Shown piece after piece: positions 23,465 to 31,194 of a stretch of 32,773 nt of DNA. The notes beneath the pieces were generated by a model. The model did not search any database, was not told where the DNA came from, and worked only from the letters and a program-made list of their open reading frames with translations. Where the stretch lies: assembly GCA_003021015.1 (NCBI GenBank), contig PXRK01000045.1, positions 1-32,773 of the forward strand. Direction: 5' to 3'. Numbering within the stretch: position 1 is the first letter of the stretch; every line of letters starts with the position of its first letter. This DNA comes from Halobacteriales archaeon QS_4_66_20 (GTDB lineage Archaea > Halobacteriota > Halobacteria > Halobacteriales > Haloarculaceae). The translations under genes and the position numbers were made by a program.

Positions 23465-23648
23465 GCGTGGCGGTCCGGACAGCGCCACGCTGTCAGCCGT
23501 CACCGCCGAGCGTTCGGTGTGGCCGGAACAGCAGCGCGCGTTGCCGGCTTCGACGTGAAAAGCGTCTGTACCGGCATCCGGTAGTTGGTCGTGATCCCTG
23601 TTAAAACCTCCGCAGACAAGCCAGGGAGCCGGCCTGACCTGGCTGGCG

Positions 23649-23757
23649 CCATTGTTTCTCTCCAGGGCACAGCCCCCGCCATTGTTTCTCTCCAGGGCAC
23701 GGCCCCCGCCATTGTTTCCCTCCAGGGCACGGCCCCCACCATTGTTTCTCTCAAGGG
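23649..23757. repeat. 30-bp tandem repeat, four units
   Basis: Units start at 23649, 23679, 23709 and 23739 (last partial), reading CCATTGTTTCTCTCCAGGGC then ACAGCCCCCG. There are no spacers, so this is a minisatellite, not CRISPR. On the minus strand it could read as repeated WRETMAGAVP, but no credible start or promoter accompanies it. It is in the 454-bp spacer downstream of the nitrilase gene; the rest of that spacer shows nothing beyond the possible relic at 23387-23464. Confidence 0.9.
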
Positions 23758-23805
23758 CAGAATATCGGCAGTTGCCCACCAGTGAACGCGACACCCGAAA
23801 GAGGG

Positions 23806-24615
23806 CTACAGTCGCCGGTCCTCGAGTGCGGGGAACTCCTCGCGGTAGTCGGTCACCGTCTCGGGGTCGATGCGGGCGGTCACGACGCCGGGTTCGTCGC
23901 CGAGACCAGCCACAGTCGTCCCCCAGGGATCGTACACCGTCGAGCGACCTAGCAGCGTCGACTCCTCGAACGTTCCCACGCCGTTGATCGTCGCGACGTA
24001 CAGCAGGTTCTCGATCGCGCGGGCCCGCGAGAGCACCCGCCAGTGTTCGACCCTGGGGTACGGCCACGCGCTGGGCACCAGCACCAGCGTCGCGCCGGTG
24101 TCGACCAGTTGCCGGTACAGCGCCGGAAACCGCAGGTCGTAGCAGGTCGTGACGCCGACCGTGAACCCGCCGTACTCGACGGTCGTCGTCGACTCGCCCG
24201 GTTCGAGCAGCTCCTGCTCGGCGGAGCCGTAGCCGAACAGGTGGTGCTTGCGGTAGACGCCGCGGCGCTCGCCGGTGTCATCGACGAACACGGCAGTGTT
24301 GGCGTACCCGTCCTCGGCCGGCGTTTCGAGGCCGTCCGCGGCCGACGCCGCCAGGTCCTCGACGATGGTGCCGGCCAGCACCGCGACCCCCAGGTCGGCG
24401 GCCAGGTCCTGGATCGCCGTGATGGTCGGCCCGTCGATCGGTTCGGCGCCTCTGGCGTAGCTGTCGAACGCGAAGTAGCCGACGTTGAAGATTTCGGGCA
24501 GTGCGACCAGGCCAGCGCCGCGGTCCGCCGCCTCCCGGATCGCCGACAGCGCCCGGTCGCGGTTCGCGTCCGTCTCGCCTCCCTCGATCTGGAGCTGTGC
24601 GAGTGCGAGTTTCAT
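23806..24615 (-). CDS. Carbon-nitrogen hydrolase (nitrilase superfamily, omega-amidase-like)
   Basis: The 269-residue enzyme has the nitrilase triad: E41 (LPEIFNVGY), K123 (YRKHHLFGYG) and C158 (TTCYDLRFP). The alpha-beta-beta-alpha fold boundaries are normal, and the DLRFP after the Cys and the HLF after the Lys resemble Nit2/omega-amidase rather than nitrilases or N-carbamoylases. It hydrolyses an amide to acid plus ammonia; the substrate is uncertain. Its start codon overlaps the stop of the SRPBCC gene by 4 bp (ATGA), indicating translational coupling in one operon. Confidence 0.93.
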   Translation of the reverse strand: MKLALAQLQIEGGETDANRDRALSAIREAADRGAGLVALPEIFNVGYFAFDSYARGAEPIDGPTITAIQDLAADLGVAVLAGTIVEDLAASAADGLETPAEDGYANTAVFVDDTGERRGVYRKHHLFGYGSAEQELLEPGESTTTVEYGGFTVGVTTCYDLRFPALYRQLVDTGATLVLVPSAWPYPRVEHWRVLSRARAIENLLYVATINGVGTFEESTLLGRSTVYDPWGTTVAGLGDEPGVVTARIDPETVTDYREEFPALEDRRL

Positions 24616-25043
24616 GGGTCAGTCTCCTCGAGATCTGCCCTGATCGCCGCTTCGAGGTTGTCGAGTTCGTCGCCCAGGTTCCGGCTAAAGAAGCGCTCGA
24701 CCCCCGGCAGTTTCCCGTCGACGACGAACCGATTGGTCAGCCGCGTCCCGTCGGCAAGCTCCTCGAGTTCGTGCTCGCCGACGATATGTGCGACCTTCGA
24801 GCTGCCGGTGAACTCGACGTACCGGGGCGGGTCGCGCTGTCGCTCCCGGGTCTCGAACGCGACCTTCCGGTCCATGAGGGGAATCGGGAGCGTCACGTAC
24901 CAGGTGGCGTGGCCGTCGTCGTGCACCTCGAAGCGCTCGACGACGCTGATCGCTCCGGCCCGTTTCGCCGGGTCGGAGATGAACGACCAGACCTGCTCGC
25001 ACGATCCCGGCACCTCCACGACGCGCTCGACGCGAACGACCAT
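24612..25043 (-). CDS. SRPBCC/polyketide cyclase-like ligand-binding protein
   Basis: The 143-residue protein has the START/Bet v1 helix-grip pattern: an N-terminal strand VVRVERVVEVPGSCEQVWSF is split by the first helix, central strands (YVTLPIPLMDRKVAF, YVEFTGSSKVAHIVGEHE) and a long C-terminal helix (FFSRNLGDELDNLEAAI). The family binds hydrophobic ligands or acts as cyclase; the ligand is unknown. It is first gene of a two-gene operon with the nitrilase-family enzyme, overlapping by 4 bp, and is 32 bp from the DUF7123-like gene. Confidence 0.88.
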   Translation of the reverse strand: MVVRVERVVEVPGSCEQVWSFISDPAKRAGAISVVERFEVHDDGHATWYVTLPIPLMDRKVAFETRERQRDPPRYVEFTGSSKVAHIVGEHELEELADGTRLTNRFVVDGKLPGVERFFSRNLGDELDNLEAAIRADLEETDP

Positions 25044-25075
25044 ACTCGCCTATTGGGTGAGAGAAGGAAAAGCGT

Positions 25076-25300
25076 TTAGCTGCGGGTGACCCGCCAGGTG
25101 GTCGACCGCGCACGCCCCCACTTCTCGATCTCGACTTCCTCGGCGGCTTCGTTGAGCTTCGGGAGGCGTGCGCCGACCTGCTTCGAAGAGAGCCCCAGCT
25201 GCTCGGCGATGTTCTTCGAACGGAAGTAGCTCTCACCCCGGGAGACGCTCTCCCGGAGGTACTCGAGAATCTTCCGGTCTTCCTCGCTGAGCTCTGTCAT
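25076..25300 (-). CDS. Small winged-helix protein, DUF7123-like
   Basis: The 74-residue protein starts MTELSEEDRKILEYLRESV and is a single HTH domain: SYFRSKNIAEQLGLSSKQVGARLPKLNEA is one recognition unit (two helices across about 24-50), with a basic C-terminal wing WGRARSTTWRVTRS. I recall it as DUF7123 (unchecked). Probably DNA-binding. The start is fixed by a TATA-like GTTAAGACTAT (25321-25331) 26 bp upstream; an inverted-repeat element begins 7 bp beyond that. Thirteen upstream codons in frame are excluded. Confidence 0.85.
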   Translation of the reverse strand: MTELSEEDRKILEYLRESVSRGESYFRSKNIAEQLGLSSKQVGARLPKLNEAAEEVEIEKWGRARSTTWRVTRS

Positions 25301-25337
25301 TGTACGCACGTTTGAACGCGATAGTCTTAACTCTTTC

Positions 25338-25419
25338 ATAGTGATTATTGTGACTGTTTACCGGGTCGACCGCACGCGATCGTGCGGTCGATCCCGTAAC
25401 GACTCACAATAATCACCAT
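25338..25419. repeat. 82-bp inverted-repeat element, copy A
   Basis: Terminal arms include the perfect 13-bp pair GTGATTATTGTGA (25341-25353) and TCACAATAATCAC (25404-25416). Between them CGACCGCACG and CGTGCGGTCG form a further 10-bp hairpin with a CGAT loop, so almost the whole element can fold as one stem. It is flanked by TC and CA, as in the other copies, and shares the inner box GTGAGTCGTTACGG (minus strand). It abuts the DUF7123-like promoter. Confidence 0.8.
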
Positions 25420-25443
25420 CAGGCTGTTCTCGAGCGCGATACG

Positions 25444-25662
25444 CTACCGCTCGTAGATGTGGATCGCGGCGACGGCGATGCCCGCCGCGAGCAGCGCCAC
25501 GGCCAGCGAGACGCCCGACAGCAGCTGCATCGTCTCGGCCTCCTCGGCCAGCGCCGAGATGTAGGCGGTGCCGGCCACCGCGATCGCCGCGAGCACCGCG
25601 ACCAGGCCCAGCAGCAGCCCGAGACCGATGCCCATGTCCGACCCGGCTGTCGTCTCTGCCAT
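25444..25662 (-). CDS. Small two-helix membrane protein, DUF7525-like
   Basis: The 72-residue protein starts MAETTAGSDMGIG and has two hydrophobic segments (about 12-34 and 46-68) separated by a short acidic loop (ALAEEAETMQ), ending IHIYER. Short, low complexity and membrane-bound; I recall a haloarchaeal family of this form as DUF7525 (unchecked). No function is visible. It is a single-gene unit between the AbrB-PhoU gene and element copy A. Confidence 0.75.
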   Translation of the reverse strand: MAETTAGSDMGIGLGLLLGLVAVLAAIAVAGTAYISALAEEAETMQLLSGVSLAVALLAAGIAVAAIHIYER

Positions 25663-25762
25663 ACCGGCCCTTTGCCGGGTTCCCCCTTAATCGCCACGGT
25701 CCCGGCGGGTTCCGTTCCGAAACTGCATTCCTCGGCGTGAGAACTGCATGCTTGCGGGCGAA

Positions 25763-26797
25763 TCACTTTATCGAGATGTGGTCCGACTCCTCGTTGAGCG
25801 CGAGGTTCGTCGATATTTCGGCGTTTCGCACCGCGTACTGGGCAGTTTCCCCGAGGCTGACCAGCACCTCACGGATCTGGAGCAGCTGTTCGTTGTCCAG
25901 CTCGGGGAGGTTCGCGAGGATCTGCTGCTGGCGGGCGTCGCTGTCGGCGAACCGCTTGCGGGCCTCGATCGCGGTGTCGTAGTCGCGCTCGACGGCCGAC
26001 TCGATCGCCAGCTCGGAGATCTCGTCGACGTCGTCGGTGAACTCCCGGATCTGGCGCATCGTGCTCTGCTCGACGTTCAGCGCGTGCCCGTCGGCCTCCA
26101 GCACGATCTCCGCGATGTCCTCGGCGCTGTCGGCGGTTAGTTCGAGGTTCTTCGCGATCGAGCGGTAGCCGATCAGCGGGAAGCCGTCGGTCAGCCCGAC
26201 CTGGTGGGCGAGGTTCGGGTTCTGGTAGGCTGTAAACAGCAGGCGCAACAGCAACACGAAGATCTTGTTGGCCTGCCGTTCGCGGTTGAGCGCCCGCTGT
26301 GCCAGATCGGGGTTGTTGTGCGCCAGCGCCTTCACCGCCTCGTTGCGCATCGTGCTGCCGGTCGATTCCAGCCGCTCGAGCAGATTGTTCAGCGTGAAAT
26401 CCACCGGGTCGACCGAACAGCGGATCGCGATGCTGTCCGGCGTCTCCTCGATGACTCCCAGCCCCATCAGCTGCGTCTCGGCGTTGTACACCGCGTTGAT
26501 GTGTGTACTCTCCAGCGTCTCACCCTCGCCAGCCTCGACGTGGATGATCCGCCGGCCGAGTACGTACTGGGCGACGATCGCCCGCTCGACGGCGTCCGCG
26601 TCGAGGTCGGTGGTGTTGACGACCGCTTCGCTCTCCTCGGTCTGAACCGATTCGGGCATCACCGTCAGCATCCCCTTGCTCCCCAGCCGGAGCGATACCT
26701 CGTCGCCCTTTTCGACCTCGTACTCCTGTGCCCATTCCGCCGGCAGCGTCATTGCGAGCGTCGACGGCCCGAGCCGCTGCACTTTCCGCGTTTCCAT
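25763..26797 (-). CDS. AbrB-PhoU fusion, phosphate uptake regulator type
   Basis: The 344-residue protein has an N-terminal AbrB/SpoVT-like DNA-binding swapped hairpin (METRKVQRLGPSTLAMTLP, with EYEVEKGDEVSLRLG, about 1-50). Two PhoU-type helical repeats follow, rich in acidic and Arg residues (e.g. RIIHVEAGEGETLESTH region, then NAEISTNL). This archaeal fusion is linked to phosphate-dependent regulation and to Pst transport, but no pst genes are adjacent. The start at 26797 is supported by the AbrB motif and by AGATTAAGGT (26821-26830, minus strand) 29 bp upstream. A 7-bp inverted repeat (26846-26869) lies just upstream of that TATA. Confidence 0.9.
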   Translation of the reverse strand: METRKVQRLGPSTLAMTLPAEWAQEYEVEKGDEVSLRLGSKGMLTVMPESVQTEESEAVVNTTDLDADAVERAIVAQYVLGRRIIHVEAGEGETLESTHINAVYNAETQLMGLGVIEETPDSIAIRCSVDPVDFTLNNLLERLESTGSTMRNEAVKALAHNNPDLAQRALNRERQANKIFVLLLRLLFTAYQNPNLAHQVGLTDGFPLIGYRSIAKNLELTADSAEDIAEIVLEADGHALNVEQSTMRQIREFTDDVDEISELAIESAVERDYDTAIEARKRFADSDARQQQILANLPELDNEQLLQIREVLVSLGETAQYAVRNAEISTNLALNEESDHISIK

Positions 26798-26820
26798 AGA
26801 ACCTTTACGTTCTTCCCAGT

Positions 26821-26869
26821 ACCTTAATCTTATCAATACGTCCTAGACCAAAGTTGATGATATTTGGTC
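26821..26869 (-). promoter_or_regulatory. phoU-like promoter with inverted repeat
   Basis: TATA-like AGATTAAGGT (26821-26830, minus strand) is followed upstream by GACCAAA (26846-26852) and TTTGGTC (26863-26869) around a 10-nt spacer, an operator-sized dyad. The AbrB domain of the gene product makes autoregulation possible. The remaining part of the 320-bp spacer contains a second strong TATA (GAGTATATAAGG, 27048-27059). Confidence 0.45.
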
Positions 26870-27117
26870 GTCACGTGTTACCACGACAGTCGACAGCCGT
26901 TTGTGGGCGAAAACGGCAGCCGCGCCGTGTACCCCCGCTGTTCTCCGGTCGCCCTTGAGACGCCGATTCCAGTCTGTAAATCCGTTTTACCGTGGCATCA
27001 CGGGATCATTTACGCGAGGCGAACAGCGAGAGTCGTGACAGCTGACGAGTATATAAGGTCGCCGACCAGCTGGAAGCACTGCACCGGATTTTTGTCGCTT
27101 CAGTCCAACCGACAACC

Positions 27118-27273
27118 ATGAGCATTCGGGACAAATTGGGCGCCGTGACGAGCAAACTCCGCTCGATCCTGTTTCCTGCCTTCTCGATCCCACAGAGTCG
27201 CGGGCCCGTCGGCGAGCTCGATCCCGACGACTGGCCCGACGACCTCGGGGAGCGCGAGCAGGACGAGGAGTGA
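27118..27273 (+). CDS. 51-residue acidic small protein
   Basis: The frame from ATG 27118 reads MSIRDKLGAVTSKLRSILFP, an amphipathic helix, then AFSIPQSRGPVGELDPDDWP and a strongly acidic tail ending EREQDEE. Codon use matches neighbouring genes and the protein has the acidic halophilic signature. A TATA-like CGGATTTTTG (27085-27094) lies 28 bp upstream; a stronger TATA at 27048-27059 would give a ~40-nt leader. I recognise no family; the amphipathic N-terminus might bind membrane or a partner. Confidence 0.7.
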   Translation: MSIRDKLGAVTSKLRSILFPAFSIPQSRGPVGELDPDDWPDDLGEREQDEE

Positions 27274-27424
27274 CCGCGTCTGCGGGCCGTCCTGGGGGAA
27301 TACTCCCATCTCGCTCCTTCTCGTCTCCCGCATCTGTCCGTCGAGATGAGTTTGGCAACGGCACCAACGGGCGACAGAGTCACCAAAACGACACGCAAAT
27401 ACGGCCACAGACCAACCCCCAGAC

Positions 27425-28039
27425 ATGTCCACCGCCACGGCGCCGGAACCGATCAGGGAGCACGTCACCGCGGTGACCGCCGTGCTGACAGTCGTCGGCT
27501 ACGGGCTGGTCGCGGCGACGTTCGGCGGGCTAGTGCCGATTTTCCCCGACATCGGCGAACAGGGCGTCAACCTCCTGGGGCACGCCATCGCCGTCGTCAA
27601 CACGGCTGCGACGATCACGCTCGTGCTCGGCTGGCGTGCGATCCGACGGGGCGACGTGCGAACGCACCGCAGGTACATGATCACCTCGTTCGCCCTCATC
27701 CTGCTCTTTTTGCTGTTGTACCTGCCGAAAGTCGGTGGCGGCGGCGAGAAGCGGTTCGTGCTGTCGGCCTCCTACGCGTTCGTTCCGACGTGGGAGTGGA
27801 TCCGCCCCGCCTACCTCGCGATGCTCGCGATCCACATCCTGCTGTCGGTGCTGGCGATGCCCGTCGTGCTGTACGCGCTCATGCTCGGGCTGACCCACAC
27901 GCCTGCCGAGCTGCGCGAGAGCATCCACCCCCGGGTCGGTCGGATCGCCGCCGTCTCCTGGATCCTCAGCCTCGTCCTCGGCGTGTTGACCTACCTGCTG
28001 CTCAATCATCTGTACGCCTACGAGTTTTCGGCTGTCTGA
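27425..28039 (+). CDS. DUF420 family membrane protein
   Basis: The 204-residue protein has about five or six hydrophobic segments (roughly 14-34, 48-68, 85-102, 128-152 and 172-196) and the DUF420 pattern: GHAIAVVNTAATITLVLGWR is followed by RGDVRTHRRYMITSF, with conserved histidines, then AYLAMLAIHILLSVLAMPVVL. Related bacterial proteins (CtaM-like) assist assembly of haem-copper oxidase; no oxidase gene is in view, so that role is inference. A TATA-like GCAAATACGG (27395-27404) lies about 26 bp upstream. Confidence 0.88.
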   Translation: MSTATAPEPIREHVTAVTAVLTVVGYGLVAATFGGLVPIFPDIGEQGVNLLGHAIAVVNTAATITLVLGWRAIRRGDVRTHRRYMITSFALILLFLLLYLPKVGGGGEKRFVLSASYAFVPTWEWIRPAYLAMLAIHILLSVLAMPVVLYALMLGLTHTPAELRESIHPRVGRIAAVSWILSLVLGVLTYLLLNHLYAYEFSAV

Positions 28040-28120
28040 ACTGGTGGAGACGCGAGCTGCAGTGTTGATCGCATCTGTAGTTCTCGTGACGAGGAAAGCC
28101 CTCGGCGCGCTCGCGGATCA

Positions 28121-28175
28121 CGCTGAGCGGGATATCCTCGGTCGCTTCGCTCCCTCGGATAGGGCCCGCTCAGCG
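28121..28175. repeat. 11-bp inverted repeat upstream of pyrE
   Basis: CGCTGAGCGGG (28121-28131) and CCCGCTCAGCG (28165-28175) are perfect complements 33 bp apart, with partial inner pairing (GATATCC/GGATA). It could be a terminator of the DUF420 gene or an RNA hairpin. The rest of the 314-bp spacer contains no gene; a TATA-like CCATTAG (28325-28331) lies 26 bp before pyrE. Confidence 0.55.
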
Positions 28176-28353
28176 ACCGCGACCGCGTCTCGCCCTTTCA
28201 GTCCGCCAGGGACAATGTTTGCTGCGTCGGCAGCAACACCTCGATTGTGGCGTCGGGAGAAACGCGGCGATGAGAAGTGCAAGAGGGACAACTCCGGTGG
28301 CATCCTCGTAGCGGATCGGCAGGTCCATTAGCCGGCACGCGCTGGGTCCGGGT

Positions 28354-28896
28354 ATGGACACGGATCGGCTCATCGAACTGCTGCGGGCGGCCGACGCCGT
28401 CCGGTTCGGCGAGTTCGAACTCTCCCACGGCGGGACGAGCAGCTACTACGTCGACAAGTACGTCTTCGAGACGGACCCCGCGTGCCTGGAGGCGATCGCG
28501 GCGGCGTTCGCCAAGCGGATCGACGACGAGACGCTGGCGGGGGTCGCGCTGGGGGCGGTCCCGCTGGTCGCGGTCACCAGCACCGTCGCCGGGCGGCCGT
28601 ACGTGATCGTCCGCAAGGCGGCCAAGGAGTACGGCACCGGCAACCGCATCGAAGGCAGTTTCGAGCCCGGCGAGGAGGTCGTCGTACTGGAGGACATCGC
28701 GACCACCGGGCAGAGCGCTATCGACGCCGTCGAGGCGCTGCGCGAGGCGGGTGCGACCGTCGAGCGGGTGCTGGTAGTCGTCGACCGCGAGGAGGGTGCC
28801 GCCGAGAACCTCGCCGACCGCGGCGTCGACCTCCAGTCGCTCGTGACCGCCTCGGAACTGCTCGCCGACGCCGACCAGTCGGTCGAGAGGTCCTGA
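28354..28896 (+). CDS. pyrE: Orotate phosphoribosyltransferase
   Basis: The 180-residue enzyme converts orotate and PRPP to OMP in pyrimidine synthesis. It shows the type I phosphoribosyltransferase features: [31 protein letters not shown], and the PRPP-binding loop [13 protein letters not shown] (about 109-121). The length is normal. In Haloferax a pyrE is the common selectable marker; this is the same family. Its TGA stop (28894-28896) overlaps the first bases of an inverted-repeat element, so that element supplies the stop codon. Confidence 0.95.
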   Translation: MDTDRLIELLRAADAVRFGEFELSHGGTSSYYVDKYVFETDPACLEAIAAAFAKRIDDETLAGVALGAVPLVAVTSTVAGRPYVIVRKAAKEYGTGNRIEGSFEPGEEVVVLEDIATTGQSAIDAVEALREAGATVERVLVVVDREEGAAENLADRGVDLQSLVTASELLADADQSVERS

Positions 28897-29006
28897 CACG
28901 GTCGTTCGTGATTCGTTACCGCTACAGTGTCACAGTTCGTGCGTCACAGCCCGGCAAACGCCCGATATGACGAGGTAGTCCCGAAAGTACTCACGTCCGA
29001 CAGTAT
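28896..29006. repeat. 111-bp inverted-repeat element, copy E2
   Basis: Aligns with the reverse complement of copy E1 over most of its length. The left arm is ACACGGTCGTTCGTGA and the right arm reads TCACGTCCGACAGTAT; 12 of 16 arm positions pair. The right arm is closer to that of copy E3 (TCACGTCCGGCAGTAT) than to its own left arm, suggesting recombination or gene conversion between subtypes. It is flanked by TG and GA. Confidence 0.8.
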
Positions 29007-29076
29007 GAGCGCCGATCCTGCGCTGGCGGCGCACATAACCGTCCGATTCTTGAGCGACCAGCCCCTACCACTGGTG

Positions 29077-29325
29077 ATGGCAAACCTCGAACTCTACGAA
29101 CTCGAAGGCTGTCCGTACTGTGCGAAAGTGAAGCGGAAACTCGACGAACTCGGACTCGAGTACGAGTCCCACATGGTGCCCGCGAGCCACAGCGAGCGCA
29201 CGGAGGTCCAGGAAGTCAGCGGACAGACCGGCGTGCCGGTGCTGGTCGATACGGAGCACGGGGTCGACGGGATGCCCGAGAGCGACGACATCGTCGCGTA
29301 CCTCGAGAAAACCTACGGCAGCTAA
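29077..29325 (+). CDS. Glutaredoxin-like protein
   Basis: The 82-residue thioredoxin-fold protein has the dithiol active site CPYC (C12, C15) after strand LELYELEG, cis-proline P54 (TGVPVL) and a C-terminal ESDDIVAYLEKTYG helix matching the glutaredoxin/GST N-terminal pattern. It probably reduces disulfides; haloarchaea use gamma-glutamylcysteine rather than glutathione. The start at 29077 (a GTG lies directly before it) is preferred because CGATTCTTGA (29044-29053) is 29 bp upstream; the frame extends upstream through element E2 but is not protein-like there. Confidence 0.9.
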   Translation: MANLELYELEGCPYCAKVKRKLDELGLEYESHMVPASHSERTEVQEVSGQTGVPVLVDTEHGVDGMPESDDIVAYLEKTYGS

Positions 29326-29406
29326 CTGCCCTGGCGACGCTCGCCTTTCACGTCGGAATCGCCGTCACGGCGTTCCTCGTTGTGCACGTGAGCGCGCCCG
29401 GCAGGG

Positions 29407-29850
29407 CTACTCGATCCCGTCTGAACCGCGTGGCCCGAACTCCGCCTCGTAGGACTGGTAAATCTCCCAGTACTCCTCGATTTCCGCCCACGGGTTCCGG
29501 CCGCAGGGACAGTCCAGTTTCCAGCGCAGTTCGCTCTCGATGCCGACCTGTTCGGCCCGGCTCCTGTCGATCCGGTCGTGATCGAGCGGGTTCGGCTCGA
29601 GGTCGCGGTCCGATCCCGCCGTCGTCGTCTTGTAGCAGTAGGCGATCTCGCCGTGGACGTGCTCCTCCCAGCAGTCCGTCCGGCTGTGGCTTTTCAGCTG
29701 ATTGCCGAGCTGGCGCGACTCCCCGATGTCCAGACAGCAGTGCAGCTCCCCGTCGACGAGACACACGACGACGTAGACGCCCCGTGCGTCGAGGGGTACC
29801 TTCGTTACGGACGTGTATGGCCCTTTGAATTCGTAACCCGCGAACTCCAT
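29407..29850 (-). CDS. Degenerate GIY-YIG-like domain protein
   Basis: In this 147-residue protein GVYVVVCLVDGELHCCLDIG occupies the place of GIY...YIG in GIY-YIG nucleases, followed by ESRQLGNQLKSH (normally [YIG]-xS-xNLxxRLxxH). The YIG tyrosine is Asp and the catalytic Arg is Gln; CxC and HSRTDCWEEH follow, and the C-terminal half has an acidic helix and a CPCG motif. The fold is probably conserved but the nuclease is likely inactive, or uses other residues. A TATA-like box (ACTAAGTGCC on the minus strand) lies about 27 bp before the ATG. Element copy B is 78 bp upstream. Confidence 0.7.
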   Translation of the reverse strand: MEFAGYEFKGPYTSVTKVPLDARGVYVVVCLVDGELHCCLDIGESRQLGNQLKSHSRTDCWEEHVHGEIAYCYKTTTAGSDRDLEPNPLDHDRIDRSRAEQVGIESELRWKLDCPCGRNPWAEIEEYWEIYQSYEAEFGPRGSDGIE

Positions 29851-29927
29851 GTGGGATGTAACAGCCCCGCGGCACTTAGTTATCAGGCTGGAGGCATGCC
29901 CGTCGACGGGTAGAGCGGCGTGCACTC

Positions 29928-30038
29928 ATACTGATTGTTGTGATTATTTTCGGCACCACATCGCAATAGCGGCGGTTTCACGTCCCGAAACTGGCGTCTG
30001 AGGAATACTCGGCGGTAACGAGTCACAACAATCAGTAT
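29928..30038. repeat. 111-bp inverted-repeat element, copy B
   Basis: Perfect 16-bp arms ATACTGATTGTTGTGA (29928-29943) and TCACAACAATCAGTAT (30023-30038), flanked by TC and CA. The minus strand carries the family's inner box GTGACTCGTTACCG and, at the other end, GCCGAAAATAATCAC. It lies between two minus-strand genes and encodes nothing evident. Confidence 0.85.
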
Positions 30039-30092
30039 CACGGGCAGACAGGCGGCTACCGCGTCGGTTCGGCGCGCGGGCAGCGCCAGCGG

Positions 30093-31052
30093 TCAGGCGG
30101 GCTCTTCTTCGACCCGATCGTAGATGAGGTTCCGGAGGTCGGCCTGCTCCTCGATGTCCTCCATCTCCTCCTGTTCGATGATCGCGGTGCCCTCGACGGA
30201 TTCGCGTTTGGCCGTGTCGACGATGTACACGGACTGGGTGCGGGTCACCTGCCCGACGGAGGACATGATCCGGGCTCGTTTCTCTGCCGTCTTCGTGAAC
30301 GCCGAGTGGCCGGTGAGCATCTGCCCTTCGTCCTCGTCCTCGCTGACGGTCTTGAACGGCGCGCGGTCGGTCAGGTGGACGTCGTAGCCGACCCGGGTGA
30401 GCACCGTCACGACCGGCTCGTCGTCCGGGTCGGCCTCCGGAGCGTCGGGGAGTTCGTCTGCCTCGCGAACCGCCTCCGCGCCGTCGAGGACCGACACCGG
30501 CGACCCCAGGTCCTCGTCGAACATCTCCTCGAGCTGGGCGGCGACCTCGACGCTTGCGTCCATGCCGTCCTCGTACTTCGAGACCGTCCGCCGGGAGACA
30601 CCCAGCTCCTGAGCGAGCTGGCCCAGCGACCAGTCGCGGTCCTCGCGGGCGTCCGCAAGCACCTCGCTGTCGATGTTGACGTACAGCCCGCCAGGCGCCG
30701 CGTAGATGAGCGGCGGCACGCCGTCGACGAACAGCTCCAGCGCCGTGTCGGGCGAGAACACCGGCACGCCGTGCCGGAAGTAGACGACGCCGGGGTCGAG
30801 CTCCTCGTCGCGCGTCCGCAGGCCGATTACCAGCGCCGTCGCGTGCAGGTACTCGCCGAGCCGGCGCATCTCCGCCCCCGTCTTCGCATCGAACGCGTCG
30901 ATGTTTCCGAGAATCTTCAGCAGCAACACGTCGTTGCCCCGGCGTGCCGCGACGTCGAAGCTTTTCGGTCGGATCGCACACCGGTCGCTCACGACGAACC
31001 CGGCGTCCTCGAGCATTGCGGTGACGTTGGCGACCAGTGCGGACCGGGACAT
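30093..31052 (-). CDS. COG1395-type HTH transcriptional regulator
   Basis: The 319-residue protein has an N-terminal alpha/beta domain (1-125) resembling a nuclease-like fold ([19 protein letters not shown], a strand-turn-strand). A Cro/XRE helix-turn-helix follows at ~130-175 ([23 protein letters not shown]), then a C-terminal domain (~205-319) with [20 protein letters not shown] split in two strands. This is the archaeal family annotated as putative HTH-type regulatory protein (COG1395). Targets unknown. The start at 31052 is followed by [13 protein letters not shown]. Length is typical. Confidence 0.9.
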   Translation of the reverse strand: MSRSALVANVTAMLEDAGFVVSDRCAIRPKSFDVAARRGNDVLLLKILGNIDAFDAKTGAEMRRLGEYLHATALVIGLRTRDEELDPGVVYFRHGVPVFSPDTALELFVDGVPPLIYAAPGGLYVNIDSEVLADAREDRDWSLGQLAQELGVSRRTVSKYEDGMDASVEVAAQLEEMFDEDLGSPVSVLDGAEAVREADELPDAPEADPDDEPVVTVLTRVGYDVHLTDRAPFKTVSEDEDEGQMLTGHSAFTKTAEKRARIMSSVGQVTRTQSVYIVDTAKRESVEGTAIIEQEEMEDIEEQADLRNLIYDRVEEEPA

Positions 31053-31194
31053 GACTGTTCTTGGACAGACATAGGTCGTTCGTCATATTTATACGTTGTG
31101 GCGGCTGTAAGCCCTACGTACGGTGATTTCCGGATCGTTTCCGCGTTGTGATACGTCTCCAGAAGAAACAGTGGCGGCCCGGACTGCCGTCCTG

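Noticed and set aside
23499-23754. Repetitive WRETMAGAVP protein on the minus strand
   Set aside because: Arises by translating the 30-bp repeats; no promoter or start, and neither end looks like a protein.
23649-23757. CRISPR array
   Set aside because: 30-bp units are contiguous, without spacers, and no cas genes are present.
28927-29076. Longer start for the glutaredoxin-like gene
   Set aside because: The added 50 residues are translated from the inverted-repeat element and do not precede the fold in the family.
31076-31092. Another end of the inverted-repeat family (ATAGGTCGTTCGTCA)
   Set aside because: Only partial similarity, lacks the GTGA box and coincides with promoter-like DNA of the COG1395-type gene; likely chance.
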